From Glandiceps talaboti (lineage: Eukaryota > Hemichordata > Enteropneusta > Spengelidae): a stretch of DNA of 64,000 nt. This document shows positions 21,286 to 32,329 of the stretch, one piece after another. The stretch is from NCBI RefSeq assembly GCF_964340395.1, contig NC_135567.1, positions 5,176,899 to 5,240,898 of the forward strand, read 5' to 3'. Numbering within the stretch: position 1 is the first letter of the stretch; each line of letters begins with the position of its first letter. Below the pieces are notes generated by a model. It was not told where the DNA came from and searched no databases. It worked only from the letters and a program-made list of their open reading frames with translations. A program made the position numbers and the translations under genes.

Positions 21286-22880
21286 CTTTGCCATGCCTAT
21301 AGCACTACTGAACCTTCAGTTCAGTTGTGCTAATAAACCACAAGAAATCGAATGTGACTGACTAATACTCAACTCCACAGCCGTGCTATAGAGCATAGGG
21401 TATATGGCAACACCCATGATGAAACATGGAAGTTATTAATTATTATTATTATTCTTATAAAATATCTTTATTCAGGGTAAAACTCAATAAGCGTTACAAA
21501 CAACACAGAGCGTTGCAGGGTCGGCTTCTTTCCATTGAGGCCCTCATACTTCAAATCAACAATCACACAAAAGTCCACTTACAAATACTAAAACACATTA
21601 GGACATAAAATACACACATTCTGACAATATAGCTCGCTGCTCCAGATAAATAAAATAACTGCTAGGCAGAAGAAATGTCTCTGTAATTGTCTTTGAAGTG
21701 TTTAAAAGATTTAGCCTGCTTTACATGTTCAGGTAACGAATTCCATAGATTTCCTCCCTTGTGAGTGAATTTGCGGAGAGCATAGTTATTGTGAGCTGGT
21801 TTGATATATACACTGCAAGCTTTACTAAAACGTGTATTATAATCATGAATTTTGGAAACGGGTGTGAAGCATTGTAACAAATGGGGGGGGGACGGTACCA
21901 TGGTAACATTTGTACATCATGGAACAAATGTGAAATTTATGTCTTTCTATCAACGAGTGCCATTCTAAAATTTGTCTGACTTTAACTGAAGGTGTCTGTG
22001 GGTGGCAATTTAGGACTACCTTCCCTGCCCTGTTTTGTAGAGTTTGTATTTTAGAAATTAGCTTATTTGTACAGTTAGACCAGATGATATCCCCGTAGTC
22101 AAATATTGGCAATACCATGGAATTGACCAGCATTTTGGCAGTTTTTTGAGGTAAAGCAGACCTAATTCTACGGATAATACCTAACCTCTGTGAGATTTTG
22201 GCACTTATATGGGCAATGTGTGATTCCCAGGTGAGAAGTGGGTCAAACCATATACCAAGGTATTTAAATGTGCTGACCTGTTGTAAGATTTCATTGTTGA
22301 TCTTGATATTCAAATTATTTGAAGTATTGTACATTGTTCTCCTCGGACCGAATACCATACACTTTGTCTTTTTTACATTCAGTGTCAATTTAGTAGCGTT
22401 TAACCAATCATGGATTGACCTCATGTCTTCTTGTAACTTGTTTTCAATTTCTTGAACATCTTTTGATGCATAGAAGAGGGCGGTGTCATCTGCATATAAC
22501 ACAACTTTTGAATTACTGACCTGACAGTGGAGGTCATTTATGTAAATGATAAATAGTAACGGATCAAGAACGGACCCCTGTGGAACTCCGTAGTCTATTG
22601 GAAGAAGCTCTGAGGTTACGCCATTGATTGATACGCATTGCTTTCTATTGGGCAAGTAATTTTTAAACCAGGTGTATTCGTTATCATGTAAACCCATGTC
22701 TGAAAGCTTATTCAAAAGGTGTGAAACATCGACGGTGTCAAAAGCTTGACTTGACGACCATTGGAAATAAAATTATGTATCGGTCAAAGGATGAAGTTGT
22801 GCCTAATTTAGCTTCAGAATTTTTTTGTCCAAAAAAACAGCTCAGATTTTATGATTTACATACCACTGACAGCATTTTTC
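20650..22880 (+). repeat. Segmental duplication copy 1 (partner 58108-58716), split by a LINE
   Basis: Sequence 20650-21431 plus 22746-22880 is collinear with 58108-58716. That includes a very similar block from GATTTCCTTGTGTATGT through GCTAACATTGGTCAAAGTG. It also includes the HINE tail at about 21207-21333, ending GTTCAGTTGTGCTAA, and GAAATCGAAT. Copy 2 lacks parts of 20690-20730 and 20905-21200. The non-LTR element at 21433-22745 is present only here. Confidence 0.85.
21433..22745 (-). pseudogene. 5'-truncated non-LTR retrotransposon (Jockey-superfamily RT)
   Basis: On the minus strand the frame enters at QAFDTVDVSHLLNKL (RT motif near KAFDTVDH) and runs 290 codons from 22715. It contains GVPQGSVLDPLLF, the catalytic YADDTALF, TKLTLNVKKTKCMVFG, FKYLGIWFDP and a thumb region. 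The catalytic aspartates are intact. A frameshift at the G-run (about 21881-21890) moves the C-terminus into another frame, which reads HDYNTRFSK...GGNLWNSLPEHVK, the usual end of this protein. The 3' UTR ends CTGAATAAAGATATTTTATA and an (AAT)n tail at 21433-21450. The copy lacks ORF1, the endonuclease and the RT N-terminus. Confidence 0.88.
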
Positions 22881-22889
22881 TGTTCATTC

Positions 22890-23699
22890 ATTTGTCTTAT
22901 TACAGTAACTGTTATTATCTTTGCAATAAATGTGATAATGTGGCTGTTGCTATGGGCATTGTCTTGTTGCTAGGCACATTTACATCCATTTCTTAAATGT
23001 TTATTCATTTGTCTGTGAATCCCTGATGTTTCCTTGCAATATCCGTGATCATTTGGCTGTTACTATGGGCATGGGCTTGTTGCTAGGCACATTTACATAC
23101 ATTTTTTAAATGTTTGTTCATTTGTGTATTAATTCATGTAGTTATTTTGCAATACACGTGATCATTTGGCAATTGCTATGGGCATGGTCATGGTTGCTAT
23201 TGATAATTGCATACATTTTTTTGAATGTTTACTGACTTTCCTACCACATGATGTTATTTTACCAAAATATACTAGCATTTGGTTGTTGCTAAGGGCGTGG
23301 TCATAGTTGCTAAGGCCATTTGTATCAAACTATTTGGAAGAAGGTCTGCAGAATAACAATTATTGAAACATCTAACCAAATTTCAGTCTCATTGATCGAG
23401 TACTTCTTGAGATGTAAAATTTTGACCAAAATTCACCTTTTTTACACCCAATTTGAATATTACTGTTGAGATCATTATATTTTCAATAATCATTCATCTA
23501 TATACACTCCCAGATGCCTCCCCATTAAATTTCAGCCCAATCTGCTCAGCAGTATTGGAATGAAAGATTTTTGACCAAAAAAACACATTTTAGCTCTATA
23601 TTGCATATTACTGATGTACATGTAATCATTGTGTAATGAGCTGCATACATTCCCACCGAAATTTCAGGTATAATCTGTCCAGTAGTTTTGGAGTTTAAG

Positions 23700-23730
<31 letters not shown>

Positions 23731-23777
23731 ACCACACACACACAACCACACACAGACAGACAGACAGACAGACAGAA

Positions 23778-23814
<37 letters not shown>

Positions 23815-23868
23815 TACAGACAGACACTTGCCATGCCTCTAGCACTACTGAACCTTATCAGTTCTAAA
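22890..23868 (+). mobile_element. HINE-like element, tail with small deletion
   Basis: Four GGCTGTTGCTATGGGCAT-type modules are followed by CCAAATTTCAGTCTCATTGA modules and a long (CA)n/(CAGA)n tract (23707-23827). The tail is CTAGCACTACTGAACCTTATCAGTTC followed directly by TAAAAA. The AGTTGTGC of the hairpin is missing. The 5' terminus is not seen. Confidence 0.7.
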
Positions 23869-24400
23869 AATGATAAAATCAAGAAACTGATATATTTTAT
23901 AAAGAGTTGTAATATCAGGGTGTTTCACAGTCACTGACTTTCATCTGATTTTTATCATTTGCTCATAAGAGCACTGCAATACCGTTGTGTGGGCAGAATA
24001 GCCCACTCACTCATTTCATCATTTTAGTGTCTTATTTAACAACAACAACATACAAATATTTCATCCCAAATTAAACACACTAGTATTTATTAGAATACCC
24101 ACGGAAAACTTCAATAAGGCATATCACAGCATGCAGGGCCACATTATTTTTGTCCTATAATATGTATGCTAACTGATTCGATTTGCTCCGAGCATATGGA
24201 AGCACACTCCAAGGCATAATGCATGTAAATAGTACTCTACCATTCTAAAACCCAGATTCATGATCATATAAGTTTCTTGCTAAATTTCGATGAAAATGGC
24301 AAAATAATTAATTTTATTTCATTATCACCAATAAAGTTGTACAAGAATTAAAAACTGTCATGAGTCACAGCTTTTCATTTAATTACTGTATCGATCCATT
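23869..24400. other. Unassigned stretch
   Basis: No gene or repeat is recognised. Confidence 0.4.
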
Positions 24401-24410
24401 ACAAATATAG

Positions 24411-25130
24411 TGTCAATGGTATTGTACCACAACTGTATGTGTTTTTAAAGGTGTAGGTGTTCATTTGCTGAATGATTAGCCAGTTGCCTATCCAACCTTG
24501 TTGTTATCTTTGTAATATATGTTTAGCGGTTGTTATGGGCGTGGTCTTGTTTCTAGGTACTTTTACATAGTTACATTTTTTGAATGTTTATTCATTTGTC
24601 TATTAATCTCCATTGTTATCTTTGCAATATATGTGATCATTTGGCTGTTGCTATAAGTGTGGTCTTGTTGCTAAGCATATTTGCATACAATTTTTGAATG
24701 TTTGTGCACTTGTCTAAGAATCCCAGTTATCTTTGTGAAGTACACATTCGTTTGGCTATTGCTGTGGGCATGGTCGTGGTTGCTGGAGAACTTTACATCT
24801 AGTTTTTGAATGTTTACTCACTTGCCTACCAGATGATGATGTTATTTATATGACCAAAGGATACTACCATTTGATTGTTGTTATGGTCGTGGTTATGATT
24901 GCTGGGGATAATTGTGACAAAATATTTTGAAGAGAATCTATAGAATAACACTTCTAGAAAAATCTCATTAAGTTTTAGTCTCATTGACCAAGTACTTTTT
25001 GGGATATAAATATTTTTACAGCTAATTTGCATATCACTGATGAGGTCATTATGTGCTATCTATATACCACCAGATGCAACCTCATTAAATGTCAGCTCAA
25101 TCTGCTGAATAGTTTTGGAATTAAAGATAA
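24411..25130 (+). mobile_element. HINE-like element, 5' end, tail missing
   Basis: GTCAATGGTATTGTACCACAACTG marks the 5' end. Core modules run to about 25130 (AATTTGCATATCACTGATG; CTGAATAGTTTTGGAATTA). The sequence then passes abruptly into the tyrosine-recombinase pseudogene region without (CAGA)n or hairpin. Confidence 0.65.
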
Positions 25131-25149
25131 TTGATAAAAGCGACATAGT

Positions 25150-26640
25150 GATTTAGACCTACTACATTTAACAGTGGGACAATGGATCTTACTAAGAAAG
25201 GCCCAAGCGATACCCAACAACAGGAGACAGAATAACTGAACATCAGACCTACATTATCTACCAGAACAGACAAGGAAACCATTCAGTCAGAGGTTAATTT
25301 GAAGTTGCCAATGCAGCATAAAGCACTGGACGAACTCCTTGCATCACTGGGTAACAACGCTCTGAAAGACGAACTGGTAGACAGCAGTATAAACAAAACC
25401 TCTAGTGCAAGTAATGTGAAAGGTGAGAATAAGCTACTACTAATTCAAGACTTTATATCATAAAAAGGGGGATTATTTGATGTCTGTTATGAAACAGAAG
25501 TCCTAAATGATGGCCAAACTAAACTTGTGGTGCGTTCGACTCAGTTACAAAAACCTTATCTCTAAATCAAAACAAATTACACGACTTTTGTAACACAATA
25601 TTTCTGGTAAACAAAACTTACTGAAGGACCTGTGCAACACCAACTACAAAGCCTGGTTACAGAAGTACCTACATATAAAAGACTAGCATATGCAGAGACA
25701 ACAAAGTGCACTTACAGTTCACAATGAACAGCTTACCTGTGTTTTTATTTGTACTTTGGTATCCAGCCAATGCCATGCAGTCAACTTAATGTGTGCCATT
25801 ATGCAGTGTTCCTACCTTAAAGCAAACTGGTACACCAGGATACTTTAATATTATCAGATTACTACACACTGAGGCTGGTTTACCCAACCCACTGGAAGAC
25901 AACTGGCTCCTTGATATTGTGAAACGTGGCATCTCACGTGGTAATGGATCACCACCAAAACAAAAACTCCCTATAACACCCACAATTTTATTAGACATTC
26001 ATACACAGTGGGATTTAATCATTCCGTTCAACGCAACATTCTAGTCAGTCTGCCTAGTAGCCTTCTTCACATTCACAAGAAAGTCTACATTAGCTGTGAC
26101 AACAAACGGCCTAACTACCAGCAGATGATAAATATCTCCACAGGTCGGACATCTCATTATATACAGACTAAATATGCTATCTTAAGCATAAGACATACCA
26201 AGATGATTCAGTACAGACAACGTGTATTACAATTGTCATTACATGCTATTCCTAATTCTTTCCTTTGTCCAATTGCATCCATTAAACACATACTCCATCT
26301 CTGCCCTTCAATCAAAACAACCGACCATTTGTTCTCATATGGTTACTCAAAAAAGTGATGTCAAACCCTCAGTTAACACTAACCCACACAAATTTCACTA
26401 AATCATTAAAAGTGGTACTAATTAGTTGTGGATACAAGTCATCACAGTACTCAGGTCATTCTTTCCATAGAAGTGGAGCCACTTTTACATTTAGGGATAC
26501 CATCAATTCTTATCAAGAAACAATTTGACTGGCGATCCAATGCCTTTGAACTTTATACAATTGCTAACAATGACACTAAGCTTAAGGTCACAAAATCCTT
26601 TGCATTAGCCTTATCTTAATTATGACGTGGACAAGTAAAA
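25150..26640 (+). pseudogene. Tyrosine recombinase (YR transposon) relic
   Basis: Joined by eye across frames, the region reads as the core-binding and catalytic domains of a tyrosine recombinase like those of DIRS-type or related YR mobile elements. In order: YKRLAYAETTKCTYSSQ (about 25670); NIIRLLHTEAGLPNPLED then LPITPTILLDI (25830-25990); LVAFFTFTRKSTL near 26040 with the first catalytic Arg; a central MIQYRQRVLQLSLHAIPNS block with LCPIASIKHIL (26200-26295); YSGHSFHRSGATFTF (26450) with the H-x-x-R box; and DWRSNAFELYT (26530-26560) with the candidate nucleophile Tyr. Several frameshifts and stops separate the blocks, so it is dead. No RT or RNase H is seen nearby. Confidence 0.7.
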
Positions 26641-26950
26641 CTGCAACTTGTACATAGTGTTAGTTCACTGTGTCAATGTAGGGGATTTTCAGAATTGACC
26701 ACATTTGCTGTTTGTCAACATATAAATAAGTTGTTTGATAGTCATTTAAGTGTAATTATGATGAAAATATCCTAGCCATGCCCTTCCATATCAACTAATA
26801 GGCCAAACATGTGCTCACTTAATGATAAAATATTAATGCTTTGACTTTGAATATTGTAAATTCTATTGTTTATATATGTAGATATGAGGAGCTCAAAATT
26901 GGATTCATTTCAGCCATAAAGTATATTATGTAACACAAAAAATAAACTTG
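26641..26950. other. Unassigned stretch
   Basis: No gene or repeat recognised. Confidence 0.4.
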
Positions 26951-26959
26951 TCTTTACCG

Positions 26960-27240
26960 GCTTTGGGTCTAACCAAGGTTTCACCAGATAATCCAACATC
27001 ATATTTAACCATGGTCAAACATGTTCATCCATGATCCCCAAAAAATTCAGCTGTGCCTTATACACCACGGTGGACCCTGATTGACTGTGGTTTTGCATCA
27101 TGGAATTTTGACAGTGAATGACATGGTGCCAATTACCAAGCATAGTCAACCATGGTTAAAACCACAGTCAGAACACGGTCAACCATGGTAATTGACCATA
27201 GTGAACCAAGTTCTGACCATAGTTAACCATGTTGCAGAAA
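26960..27240. repeat. Cluster of CCATGGT-type palindromic words
   Basis: Variants of AACCATGGT and its reverse complement recur about ten times (for example near 27010, 27060, 27140, 27190 and 27230). This makes a short low-complexity stretch immediately downstream, on the minus strand, of an ankyrin exon. It may be a degenerate minisatellite. Confidence 0.5.
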
Positions 27241-27261
27241 GCAGGGAATTGATAGACTTAC

Positions 27262-27351
27262 CCAAGATTCATTTGTATCATTCACACCATAACCATTCTC
27301 CAAGCAGGTTTTAACCTTCTCTATATTTCCACTCCCAGCAGCAATGAGAAA
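27262..27351 (-). CDS. Ankyrin-repeat exon (90 bp)
   Basis: On the minus strand an acceptor TATATTAG precedes 30 in-frame codons, followed by the donor GTAAGT. The codons read FLIAAGSGNIEKVKTCLENG, then YGVNDTNESW. The pattern L-x-AA-x-x-G-N-x-x-x-V-K-x-x-L-x-x-G-x-x-V-N is an ankyrin repeat, here without its first TPLH residues. It resembles the first repeat of an ankyrin protein. Phase is 0 at both borders. It may belong to the same minus-strand gene as 36845-36943, although the exon limits of the two do not join into a perfect repeat. The partner protein is unknown. Confidence 0.75.
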
Positions 27352-27489
27352 CTAATATAAAACAAACATATGCAATGATTAGACTAATTTACACCATTTT
27401 TACATATTATGTCCAAATGAAATCAAAAACTTGCTTCCTGTAACCACAGTATTAATAATATCTTAATATTTCCTTTTAGATGACAGTGA

Positions 27490-28721
27490 ATATGTATGTC
27501 AATAACTTACAGTAAATATTAATACATAAGGTAATTACCTATTATGTCAATAAGTTACAGTAAATATGAATACATAAGGTAATTACCTATTATGTTAATA
27601 ACTTACAGTAAATATTAATACATAAGGTAATTACCTATTATGTCTATAACTTACAGTAAATATGAATACCTAAGGTAATTACCTATTATGTCAATAAATT
27701 ACAGTAAATATCAATACATAAGGTAATTACCTATTATGTCAATAACTTACAGTAAATATTAATACATAAGGTAATTACCTATTATGTTAATAACTGACAG
27801 TAAATATGAATACATAAGGTAATTACCTATTATGTCAATAACTTACAGTAAATATTAATACATAAGGTAATTACCTATTATGTCAATAACTTACAGTAAA
27901 TATGAATACATAAGGTAATTACCTATTATGTCAATAAATTACAGTAAATATGAATACATAAGGTAATTACCTATTATGTCAATAACTTACAGTAAATATT
28001 AATACCTAAGGTAATTACCTATTATGTCAATAACTTACAGTAAATATGAATACATAAGGTAATTACCTATTATGTCAATAAATTACAGTAAATATGAATA
28101 CATAAGGTAATTACCTATTATGTCAATAACTTACAGTAAATATTAATACCTAAGGTAATTACCTATTATGTCAATAACTTACAGTAAATATTAATACCTA
28201 AGGTAATTACCTATTATGTCAATAACTTACAGTAAATATGAATACATAAGGTAATTACCTATTATGTCAATAAATTACAGTAAATATGAATACATAAGGT
28301 AATTACCTATTATGTCAATAACTTACAGTAAATATTAATACCTAAGGTAATTACCTATTATGTCAATAACTTACAGTAAATATTAATACATAAGGTAATT
28401 ACCTATTATGTCAATAACTTACAGTAAATATCAATACATAAGGTAATTACCTATTATGTTAATAACTTACAGTAAATATTAATACATAAGGTAATTACCT
28501 ATTATGTTAATAACTGACAGTAAATATGAATACATATGGTAATTACCTATTATGTCAATAACTTACAGTAAATATTAATACATAAGGTAATTACCTATTA
28601 TGTCAATAACTTACAGTAAATATGAATACATAAGGTAATTACCTATTATGTCAATAAATTACAGTAAATATGAATACATAAGGTAATTACCTATTATGTC
28701 AATAACTTACAGTAAATATTA
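27490..28721 (+). repeat. 48-bp minisatellite, about 25 copies
   Basis: The unit contains GTCAATAACTTACAGTAAAT, ATTAATACATA and AGGTAATTACCTATTAT. It repeats with few variants (G/T/C after AAATAT, CATA/CCTA, ACTT/AATT). AGGTAATTACCT is a perfect 12-bp palindrome in every unit. The array resumes for about half a unit at 29719-29748, after the inserted element. Confidence 0.95.
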
Positions 28722-29718
28722 CCGGAGTTTTCCGAAAACAAGCCCATCCGAAAAGTTGCCAATGGGCGATCATTTGGCGGGTGGGCGTCTAATGGGTTTT
28801 TCAGATTCACTACGTCAAGAATTTTGTCTTGTTATATTGGTAACGTTAGTTTTTATTTAGTTCGAATGTTCCATTGAAAAAAACATAAACTTAGAGTGCC
28901 AATAAAAATGGATGTTTTTTTTACACGAGGAGAATGTGATCGTGAAGGTAGGTACATACACCTTTGTGCTAAGATCGATCAACAAGTCGGCAGATGACTC
29001 ATGGAGACCCGCAGACGTCACTGTCAATGCGACACACTGGGTCTAAAAATAGGTCAGGGTAATTTGCATGGTGAGTGTGCACACAAAGTGAATTACATTG
29101 AGTGAGAGTTGAAGTAATGTGTAATGTTATGTATAAATGAGTTCATGGAGATTTAACGATCGGTACAAGGCTAATGTCAAGTTTATCCAGGGTGAACAAA
29201 TCATTTTGTGAACTGGTGGTCCCCGGACCAGTGATGAAAAAAATGCAGTGGTCCTGCTAAAAAAAATAGTGGTCCCAAGTCCCGCTAATGTGAAACATTG
29301 AATCTTGCCTATGAATCTGTTCAGACGTACACTATTTTTAGTTGAACAATATCTACTTTATAATAATAAATATAAAGTTGACATGCTTGGTTTCAGTCAA
29401 TTGACAATTCTATTCTATTTATAATGGTTATTTTTGAGGCATCGACGCAACAATACAATCAATGCTGATAGAATGATAGCAAATAAAATGTTTCATTTGA
29501 TATATTTGAATTATTATAACATGAAATTATTATTCTTGTCTTCCTAATTGTTGTGTCCCTAAATTGGTATGTCCCCATTAGTAATGATATAGCCACATGG
29601 CTGTTGAGTGTTGACTGCCAAATAATCGCCCTGAGCTTCTATTTAGTTCCTCTGTTGTTGTTCCGAATTTGCTGATTTTCCGTTTAGTGGCCCAAGGCTA
29701 GTTTTCAGAAAACTCCGG
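28722..29718. mobile_element. 997-bp TIR element with TA target duplication inside the minisatellite
   Basis: The ends are inverted repeats. Left: CCGGAGTTTTCCGAAAAC then AAGCC. Right, reverse complemented: CCGGAGTTTTCTGAAAAC then TAGCC. Identity is 21 of 23. The flanks are AAATAT-TA and TA-ATACC, and the uninterrupted neighbouring units read AAATATTAATACC, so TA was duplicated on insertion. The TA duplication points to Tc1/mariner-like mobilisation. No transposase is visible. The interior has a CpG-containing patch and GGTCCCCGGACC. Confidence 0.8.
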
Positions 29719-29824
29719 TAATACCTAAGGCGATTACCTATTATGTCATATTGTATTGAGGTGAGATTAGTGCCAAAACACTTGTCTTAACATTATTTTA
29801 AGTTAACATTTTCATTTTATTCTC

Positions 29825-30860
29825 CCATTTTGTCTCCATTTTTATCTCATTGTTTTTACATTTTTATTTCAACCTCTAATTTTGATTGCATTTTTATCTC
29901 ATTGTGTTTGCATTTTTATTTCAACCTCTCATTTTGTTTGCATTTTTATCTCATTTTGTTCACATTTTTATTTCAACCTCTCATTTTGTTCACATTTTTA
30001 TTCCAACATTTCATTGTGTTTGCATTTTTATCTCATTGTGTTTGCATTTTTATTTCAACCTCTCATTTTGTTTGCATTTTTATCTCATTTTGTTCACATT
30101 TTTATTCCAACATCTCATTGTGTTTGCATTTTTAATTCAACCTCTCATTTTGTTTGCATTTTTATCTCATTGTGTTTGCATTTTTATTTCAACCTCTCAT
30201 TGTGTTTGCATTTTTATTTAATTGTGTTCACATTTTTATTCCAACATCTCATTGTGTTTGCATTTTTAATTCAACCTATCATTGTGTTTGCATTTTTATT
30301 TCAACCTCTCATTTTGTTTGCATTTTTATCTCATTGTGTTTGCATTTTTATTTCAACCTCTCATTTTGTTTGCATTTTTATCTCATTTTGTTCACATTTT
30401 TATTCCAACATCTCATTGTGTTTGCATTTTTATCTCATTGTGTTTGCATTTTTATCACATTTTGTTCACATTTCTATTCCAACATCTCATTATTTGCATT
30501 TTTATCTCATTGTGTTCACATTTTTATTTCAACCTCTCATTTTGTTTGCATTTTTATCTCATTTTGTTCACATTTTTATTCCAACATCTCATTGTGTTTG
30601 CATTTTTATCTCATTGTGTTTGCATTTTTATCACATTTTGTTCACATTTCTATTCCAACATCTCATTATTTGCATTTTTATCTCATTGTGTTCGCATTTT
30701 TATTTCAACCTCTCATTTTGTTTGCATTTTTATCTAATTGTGTTCACATTTTTATTTCAATCTCTCATTTTGTTTGCATTTTTATCTCATTGTGTTTGCA
30801 TTTTTATTTCAACCTCTCATTTCGTTTGCATTTTTATCTAATTGTGTTCACATTTTTATT
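29825..30860 (+). repeat. Left tandem-repeat arm
   Basis: Alternating modules: 22 bp (CATTTTTATCTCATTGTGTT then TG) and 30 bp (CATTTTTATTTCAACCTCTC then ATTTTGTTTG), with GTGTTCACATT and TTCCAACATCTC variants. It opens long frames by chance. It ends in a (TTA)n stretch at 30857-30888. Confidence 0.9.
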
Positions 30861-30936
30861 ATTATTATTATCATTATTATTATTTTAATGTTGCATAAGT
30901 ACACTTTAAGGCCTGTCCCGCAATCTTTTACACAAA

Positions 30937-31203
30937 ATGGCTGGTACAAATGGCTTGACACGGGCTAATGAACTGCTAGCAATTACTGATTCCCTTCGAT
31001 TGTCATCCCAAGTTGGATCATTAGTCCAAGAACATGAAGAAAAAACTGTGTTCTCAACAACACCCAATCATCGGGTAGAATGTTCGATTGAACTGAATAC
31101 TCCAAAATATGTCCATGGAAACAACATAATATATCCATATGCCTATAATAGCCATAGCCATAGTATGATAAGTGAAACTGCGACTGATGAAGAGACCCTA
31201 TAG
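30937..31203 (+). CDS. Unrecognised 88-codon ORF in the middle of the Foldback-like element
   Basis: It starts MAGTNGLTRANELLAITDSL. No domain is recognised. Its composition is not repetitive, unlike the arms. It may be the end of a captured gene or a chance frame. Confidence 0.2.
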   Translation: MAGTNGLTRANELLAITDSLRLSSQVGSLVQEHEEKTVFSTTPNHRVECSIELNTPKYVHGNNIIYPYAYNSHSHSMISETATDEETL

Positions 31204-31338
31204 TTGGTTTCAAAATGTTCATCTAGAAGGATCAACTATTAAGCTTACCGAACATATCGCTAAAAGTTTCCCTACACAAACCAACCCAAAATTGTAAGGG
31301 TTCCAACCTGTACATAGCAACCACACGGCTGGTTAACT

Positions 31339-32071
31339 CTAACCAAAATACCATACAACCTGGATGAATTTTGTCCATGTTCGGAGCCCCATCCCCCTCT
31401 CATACATAGCTGTAGAACATTTTATAACCTCAACTTTTCTTGAACCTCGAGATGTTTGGCAAATTTCTACACCACCTGCATTTTCGATTTTGGGATACGC
31501 ATCATTCAAAAACTCAATCACCTCCAAGCCATTTAAATTTACAGGCATGTGTAATTTTTTTCTCACCAAGGCCAGCTTTCACCAATTCCCTCTTTTCCCC
31601 TGCAAAGTAGGAACCCAATCCTAACGCGACCCAAACGTGTGGCCAAGTTGGACGCCCGGCTGGTCGACTCCATGAGCGGGATGCAGATGCAGTGCCCTCA
31701 CAGACCTGCCATGACGAGGACGACTCCTAGAATGAAAACACCTACTCGACCAACTCACTCCGTAGCACTTGTGTCTGTGATGTCAGAGTGGCTGTAGTCA
31801 TAATCTGGGCACGGGTTGGCGGTGTCTATAGAGCTTGGCATGATTGGACATTGCGTGGAGAGTCCCCAACATGCCCGACGCTCGATTGTGATTGAGAGAC
31901 GGTGGGTGATGTGATCAAAGGGGGTAGCGGCGTTCTTCCTCCGGATAGAGCTTGTCTAAGCAAGCTGCTGGCCTCATTCAGTGCCTGACATGCCTCAGAT
32001 ATCATGGCACTGTTCAGAGAAGCAAATCCATCTGTACTAGAAGTATTGGAGTGGCCGCTGCCCCAATTCAA
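31339..32071 (-). pseudogene. Fragments of an uncharacterised protein family in the loop
   Basis: Two minus-strand frames are involved. The upstream one (32071 to 31826) reads like a Ser/Gln-rich linker with EACQALNEASSLLRQALSGG. The downstream one (31569 to 31339) contains VIEFLNDAYPKIENAGGVEI then SRGSRKVEVI. The pattern of a short basic stretch, then YPKL-x-x-AGG-E-L, then SR-x-L-EV-I, recalls from memory an uncharacterised metazoan family found next to transposon-like or ubiquitin-ligase-like domains. The intervening 250 bp contain stops in all frames. The fragment is probably captured and decayed. No function is claimed. Confidence 0.35.
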
Positions 32072-32329
32072 CGATGATCAGACGATATTTTCAACCACGG
32101 AAACATGTGCCCTTTAACTTAGTACTTTATTATCACAGATGATTGAAAGTTTCACGAAAGCGTGACACTGAACAAAGAGTCCAGTCACCTTTAAGTACAG
32201 GTGTCAAAAACTTCCTAAATCTGTCCAACGAACTAAAACGATAGTGAAAGTATTTATTTCGGGTAAAATTTAAGAATTTCACACTGACAGGAAAGCCAAC
32301 TCTAGGCTAGGGAGATAAATAAATTATGA

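Noticed and set aside
23546-23882. SVCLSVCLSV-type Cys-rich ORFs (also at 21044 and 35243)
   Set aside because: Translation of (CAGA)n tracts in HINE tails.
29882-30888. 319- and 244-codon Phe/His/Ile-rich frames that look like a membrane protein
   Set aside because: They are translations of the 22/30-bp tandem modules of the Foldback-like arm; several frames are open at once.
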